Shown: positions 60,332 to 64,000 of the stretch, piece after piece | Position numbering within the stretch: the stretch's first letter is position 1 | Layout of the letters: each line of letters opens with the position of its first letter | From: Amycolatopsis lurida | Lineage (GTDB): Bacteria > Actinomycetota > Actinomycetes > Mycobacteriales > Pseudonocardiaceae | DNA length: 64,000 nucleotides | Direction of reading: 5' to 3' | Assembly (NCBI RefSeq): GCF_900105055.1 | Contig: NZ_FNTA01000004.1 | Span: forward strand, 4,743,501-4,807,500 | Position numbers and translations under genes: made by a program | Notes under the pieces: model-generated | Told to the model about the DNA's origin: nothing | Database searches by the model: none | The model's input: the letters and a program-made list of their open reading frames with translations, nothing else

Positions 60332-61804
60332 ATGGATGCCGACGTGATCGTGGTCGGGGCGGGCCCGGCCGGTCTCATGCTCGCCGGGGAACTGCGGCTG
60401 GCGGGCGTGCCGGTGGTGCTGATCGAGCGGCTGGAGCGGCCCACCGGCGAATCGCGCGGACTGGGCTTCACCGCCCGGACGATGGAGATCCTCGACCAGC
60501 GTGGCCTGCTGGCGGAGTACGGGGAGATCGTCACGAGTCCTCACGGCCACTTCGGCGGCCTGCCGGTGGACTTCAGCGTGCTGGACGGGATCCACTTCAG
60601 CGCGAACGGGGTTTCCCAGGCCAAGACCGAGGAGATCCTCGCCAAGTGGGCGACGGGGCTCGGCGCCGACATCCGGCGTGGCTGGGAGTTGACCGGACTG
60701 TCCGACGACGGCACCGCCGTGACCGCCGAGGTCGACACACCCGACGGTCTCCGGCGGTTGCGGGCGCGGTATCTGATCGGCTGCGACGGCGGCCGGAGCA
60801 CGGTCCGCAAGCTCGCCGGGTTCGAGTTCCCCGGCAGCGAACCGACCTTGGAGATGTTCCTCGCCGACGTCGCGGGTTGCGCGCTCAGGCCACGGCCGAT
60901 CGGCGAGCGGGTGCCGGGCGGGATGGCGATGTCGGCGCCCATCGGCGGCGGGGTGGACCGGGTGATCGTCTGCGAGCGCGGCGACCCGCCGGTGGAGCGG
61001 GACGGGCCGCCGCCCTTCGGCGAGATCGCCGAGGCCTGGTCGCGGCTCACCGGCGAGGACATCGGCGGCGGCGATCCACTGTGGACCAGCTCGTTCACCG
61101 ATTCGGCGCGGCAGGCGACCACCTACCGGCGTGGCCGGGTCCTGCTGGCGGGCGATGCGGCGCATATCCATCTGCCCGCCGGCGGGCAGGGGCTCAACGT
61201 CGGTCTCCAGGACGCGCTGAACCTCGGCTGGAAGCTCGGCGCGGTGGTGCGCGGACGGGCACCGGAGAGCTTGCTGGACACCTATCACGGCGAACGGCAT
61301 CCGGTCGGCGAACGGCTGCTGATGAACACGCAGGCGCAGGGGCTGCTGTTCCTCAGCGGGAAAGAGGTCGAGCCGCTGCGCGAGGTGATGGGCGAGCTGA
61401 TGGCCATCGACGAGGTGAACCGTCATCTCGTCGGCATGATCAGCGGGCTGGAGATCCGGTACGACCTGGGCCCGGGTGAGCATCCGCTGCTCGGCCGCCG
61501 CCTGCCGCCCCGCGAACTCGTGGTCGCGGACGAGAAGACCAGCACCACCGAGCTGCTGCGCGAGGGCCGCGGAATCCTGCTGGACGTCGGAGCGGGGGCC
61601 GGCGCGGGGGCTTGGGCGCAGGCGGGCCCGTGGGCGGACCGCGTCGACGTGGTGACCGCCTCACTGACGGAGGACGACACCGGAGACGTCCTGCGCCAGG
61701 CGGGCGCCGTGCTGGTGCGCCCGGACGGCTACGTCGGCTGGGTCGCGGCCGCTCCCGGTGAGTCCTTGACCACGGCACTCACCCGCTGGTTCGGCCCGGC
61801 GTGA
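60332..61804 (+). CDS. FAD-dependent angucycline-type oxygenase (PgaE/UrdE-like)
   Basis: A 490-residue aromatic hydroxylase starting at ATG 60332 behind AGGAGG. The FAD-binding motif is VIVVGAGPAGLMLAGELRLAGV. TGESRGLGFTARTMEILDQRG and HFGGLPVDF are nearly as in PgaE. YLIGCDGGRSTVRKLAGF and VLLAGDAAHIHLPAGGQGLNVGLQDALNLGWKL complete the fold, and a thioredoxin-like C-terminal domain ends in WFGPA. PgaE and UrdE hydroxylate the angucycline core at C-12 and, in PgaE-type cases, C-12b. It directly precedes the cyclase as in urdamycin-type clusters. Confidence 0.92.
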   Translation: MDADVIVVGAGPAGLMLAGELRLAGVPVVLIERLERPTGESRGLGFTARTMEILDQRGLLAEYGEIVTSPHGHFGGLPVDFSVLDGIHFSANGVSQAKTEEILAKWATGLGADIRRGWELTGLSDDGTAVTAEVDTPDGLRRLRARYLIGCDGGRSTVRKLAGFEFPGSEPTLEMFLADVAGCALRPRPIGERVPGGMAMSAPIGGGVDRVIVCERGDPPVERDGPPPFGEIAEAWSRLTGEDIGGGDPLWTSSFTDSARQATTYRRGRVLLAGDAAHIHLPAGGQGLNVGLQDALNLGWKLGAVVRGRAPESLLDTYHGERHPVGERLLMNTQAQGLLFLSGKEVEPLREVMGELMAIDEVNRHLVGMISGLEIRYDLGPGEHPLLGRRLPPRELVVADEKTSTTELLREGRGILLDVGAGAGAGAWAQAGPWADRVDVVTASLTEDDTGDVLRQAGAVLVRPDGYVGWVAAAPGESLTTALTRWFGPA

Positions 61805-61832
61805 GCGAAGGGCAATCCACAGGAGGGAATTC

Positions 61833-62162
61833 ATGTTCAGCACGTTGATCGTGGCCAGGATGGCGTCCGGCTCCGGAGAGGCCGTCGCGGATCTGTTCGG
61901 CGAGTTCGACCGGACCGAGCTGCCAGGCCTGATGGGCACGCGGCGCAGACAGCTGTTCTCCTATGCCGGACTGTACTTCCACCTCCAGGACTTCGAGTCC
62001 GACGAGGGCGCCGAAACCATCGAGAAGGCGAAGGAACATCCGCTCTTCCGCGGGATCAGCGCGGATCTGCGACCCCATATCCAGGCGTACGACCCGGAGA
62101 CCTGGCGCAGTCCCGCCGATGCCATGGCGACCCGCTTCTACCACTGGCAGGCCGGCTCGTGA
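61833..62162 (+). CDS. TcmI-family polyketide cyclase (UrdF/PgaF-like)
   Basis: A 109-residue cyclase that closes a late aromatic ring. It has the typical length. MFSTLIVARMASGSGEAVADLFGEFDRTELPGLMGTRRRQLF is the conserved N-terminal strand and helix. YFHLQDFESDEGAETIEKAKEHPLFRGIS and TWRSPADAMATRFYHW complete the fold. The ATG has GGAGG upstream. Its stop overlaps the KS-alpha GTG, so polyketide assembly and cyclisation are coupled. Confidence 0.92.
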   Translation: MFSTLIVARMASGSGEAVADLFGEFDRTELPGLMGTRRRQLFSYAGLYFHLQDFESDEGAETIEKAKEHPLFRGISADLRPHIQAYDPETWRSPADAMATRFYHWQAGS

Positions 62163-63430
62163 GCGGGCATCGGGTGGCGATCACCGGGGTCGGCGTGCTG
62201 GCTCCGGGCGGGGTGGGCGCCAAGTCCTTCTGGAGCCTGCTCAGTGACGGCCGGACCGCCACCAGGGCGATCAGCTTCTTCGACGCCTCGGCCTACCGCT
62301 CGCGGATCGCCGCCGAGGTGGACTTCGATCCCGCCGAACACGGGCTGAGCAGTCAGGAGATCCGGCGGATGGACCGGGCCGCGCAGTTCGCCGTGGTCGC
62401 CGCGAGGGAGGCGCTGGCCGACAGCGGACTGGAGCCCGCCGAGCTCGACCCCACCCGGACCGGGGTGACCGTGGGCAGCGCGGTCGGCGCGACCATGGCG
62501 CTGGAGGCCGAATACCGCGTCGTCAGCGACGACGGGCGGCTGGACACCGTGGACCACCGGTACGCGGTGCCGCAGCTCTACGACCACCTGGTTCCGAGCT
62601 CCTTCGCCACCGAGGTGGCCTGGGCGGTGGGCGCGGAAGGACCGGCCGCGGTGATCTCGACCGGGTGCACGTCCGGGCTCGACGCAGTCGGGCATGCCTG
62701 CGAACTGATCCGCGAGGGCAGCGCGGAGGTGATGGTCGCCGGGGCGACCGACGCGCCGATCTCGCCGATCACCGTGGCCTGTTTCGACGCCATCAAGGCC
62801 ACCTCGCCGCGCAACGACGACGCCGAACACGCGTCGCGGCCGTTCGATCGCACCCGCAACGGGTTCGTGCTCGGCGAAGGCAGCGCGGTGTTCGTGCTGG
62901 AGCGGCTGGACCACGCACGACGGCGCAATGCCCGCGTCTACGCCGAAATCGCCGGGTTCGCCTCGCGCAGCAACGCCTTCCACATGACCGGTCTGCGCCC
63001 TGACGGCAACGAGATGGCGGAGGCGATCCGGACCGCGCTGGACGAGGCGCGGCTCGATCCGGACCAGGTCGACTACGTCAACGCGCACGGCTCCGGCACC
63101 CAGCAGAACGACATCCACGAGACCGCGGCGGTCAAGCAGGTCCTCGGTGAGCACGCCTATCGCACGCCGATGAGTTCGATCAAATCGATGGTCGGGCATT
63201 CGCTCGGCGCGATCGGTTCGATCGAGATCGCGGCCTCGGTGCTGGCCATCGAGAACGGCGTGGTGCCGCCGACGGCGAATCTGACCGAACCGGATCCGCG
63301 CTGCGACCTCGACTACGTGCCACTGACCGCCCGCGAGTGGGCGACCGACGTCGTGCTCACCGTGGGCAGCGGGTTCGGTGGGTTCCAGAGCGCGATGGTG
63401 CTGGCCAAACCGGGGAGCGGGGCACGATGA
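62159..63430 (+). CDS. Type II PKS ketosynthase alpha (KS-alpha)
   Basis: A 423-residue beta-ketoacyl synthase, the condensing subunit of the minimal PKS. The catalytic residues are Cys170 in VISTGCTSGLDAVGHA, His310 in YVNAHGSGTQQND and His347 in SMVGHSLGAIGS. The end has GSGFGGFQSAMVLAK. YRSRIAAEVDFDPAEHGLSSQEIRRMDRAAQFAV is typical of aromatic type II enzymes. It works as a heterodimer with KS-beta, coupled by ATGA. Start GTG 62159. Confidence 0.95.
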   Translation: MSGHRVAITGVGVLAPGGVGAKSFWSLLSDGRTATRAISFFDASAYRSRIAAEVDFDPAEHGLSSQEIRRMDRAAQFAVVAAREALADSGLEPAELDPTRTGVTVGSAVGATMALEAEYRVVSDDGRLDTVDHRYAVPQLYDHLVPSSFATEVAWAVGAEGPAAVISTGCTSGLDAVGHACELIREGSAEVMVAGATDAPISPITVACFDAIKATSPRNDDAEHASRPFDRTRNGFVLGEGSAVFVLERLDHARRRNARVYAEIAGFASRSNAFHMTGLRPDGNEMAEAIRTALDEARLDPDQVDYVNAHGSGTQQNDIHETAAVKQVLGEHAYRTPMSSIKSMVGHSLGAIGSIEIAASVLAIENGVVPPTANLTEPDPRCDLDYVPLTAREWATDVVLTVGSGFGGFQSAMVLAKPGSGAR

Positions 63431-64000
63431 GCACGAAGACCGCCGTCGCGGTGACCGGTATCGGCGTGACCGCGCCGAACGGCCTCGGCCTCGACGACTT
63501 CTGGGCGGCCACCCGCCGGGGCGAGGCGGGTATCGGGCCGATCACCAGGTTCGACGCCGCCTCCTATCCGGCCAAGCTGGCCGGCGAGGTACCCGGTTTC
63601 GACCCGGCCGAACATCTGCCGAACCGGCTGATGCCGCAGACCGATCACATGACCCGGCTCGCGCTCGTCGCCGCGGACTGGGCGGTCGAGGACGCCGGAG
63701 TACGACCGTCCGAATTGGACGCGTTCGACATGGGCGTGATCACTTCGGCCGCGGCGGGCGGCTTCGAGTTCGGTCAGCGTGAGCTGAAGAACCTGTGGGC
63801 CAAGGGGAACCAGTATGTCAGCGCGTACCAGTCCTTCGCCTGGTTCTACGCGGTGAACTCCGGGCAGATCTCCATCCGCCAGGGGATGAAGGGGCCCAGC
63901 GGTGTGCTGGTCTCCGATCACTGCGGCGGGCTCGACGCGCTGGCACAGGCGCGGCGGCAGATCCGCAAGGGCACGCGGCTGGTGCTCTCCGGCGGGGTGG
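63427..64000 (+). CDS. Type II PKS ketosynthase beta / chain length factor, cut by window edge
   Basis: The first 191 residues of a chain length factor. It starts MSTKTAVAVTGIGVTAPNGLG and has GVITSAAAGGFEFGQRELKNLW and YQSFAWFYAVNSGQISIRQGMKGPSGVL. At the place of the KS-alpha catalytic Cys the sequence reads VSDHCGGLDALAQ, with His165 where most chain length factors have Gln. Cys166 follows one residue later and is not at the catalytic place. It decides polyketide length with KS-alpha. The ACP gene is expected just beyond the right edge. Confidence 0.93.
   Translation, partial: MSTKTAVAVTGIGVTAPNGLGLDDFWAATRRGEAGIGPITRFDAASYPAKLAGEVPGFDPAEHLPNRLMPQTDHMTRLALVAADWAVEDAGVRPSELDAFDMGVITSAAAGGFEFGQRELKNLWAKGNQYVSAYQSFAWFYAVNSGQISIRQGMKGPSGVLVSDHCGGLDALAQARRQIRKGTRLVLSGGV

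Overview
The window is high-GC actinobacterial chromosome. GTG and TTG starts are common, genes often overlap by ATGA or GTGA, and carD-ispD-ispF, cysS, rlmB, lpqE and radA lie in the order I recall from mycobacteria. The gene content and the long, nearly perfect intergenic hairpins suggest a filamentous Pseudonocardiaceae member such as Amycolatopsis. The genus is an inference.

Region 1 (1-4744): three tandem DUF445 membrane proteins (the first cut by the window edge), divergent from a DivIVA-like coiled-coil protein. Region 2 (4749-15417): a polyol or ketose catabolic locus. It holds a polyol permease, two FGGY kinases, a DhaK/DhaL-type kinase, an RpiB-like isomerase, a 2-hydroxyacid dehydrogenase, a class II aldolase, two phosphatase-like proteins and a DeoR regulator. 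Two identical palindromic boxes flank the regulator. Region 3 (15423-17856): a three-gene operon of unknown role (two-helix membrane protein, cupin-like protein, HD phosphohydrolase). Region 4 (18048-22234): a TetR/transglutaminase-like pair divergent from a hydrolase across twin operators, then an MBOAT, hypothetical and HIT-like operon.

Region 5 (22320-30644): the conserved housekeeping block (rlmB, cysS, HAD phosphatase, two PPOX proteins, ispF, a very divergent ispD, carD, lpqE, radA). Region 6 (30641-43203): an ECF sigma/membrane-partner pair, a secreted C39-like peptidase, a GH6 cellulase, a BNR-repeat protein with a MoaD-like partner, a trehalose-phosphatase/GH15 fusion, otsA, a ThrE-type exporter and a Tat-exported PhoD. 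Region 7 (43248-47149): tRNA-Thr(TGT), a probable broken small secreted protein gene, a second ECF pair and a GT-C-like membrane protein.

Region 8 (47250 to the right edge): the 5' part of a type II polyketide cluster. It has a drug exporter with a divergent TetR, an acetyl-CoA carboxylase set (AccD-AccA fusion, biotin carrier, biotin carboxylase), a SARP activator, deoxyaminosugar genes (rmlA, 2,3-dehydratase, a fused 4-ketoreductase/N-methyltransferase, 3-aminotransferase), then a PgaE/UrdE-like oxygenase, TcmI-like cyclase, KS-alpha and KS-beta. The oxygenase-cyclase-KS-alpha-KS-beta order is the classical angucycline order. The predicted product is an angucycline-type aromatic polyketide carrying a 2,3,6-trideoxy-3-(dimethylamino)hexose. 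ACP, ketoreductase, later cyclases, glycosyltransferase and dTDP-glucose 4,6-dehydratase are not in the window.
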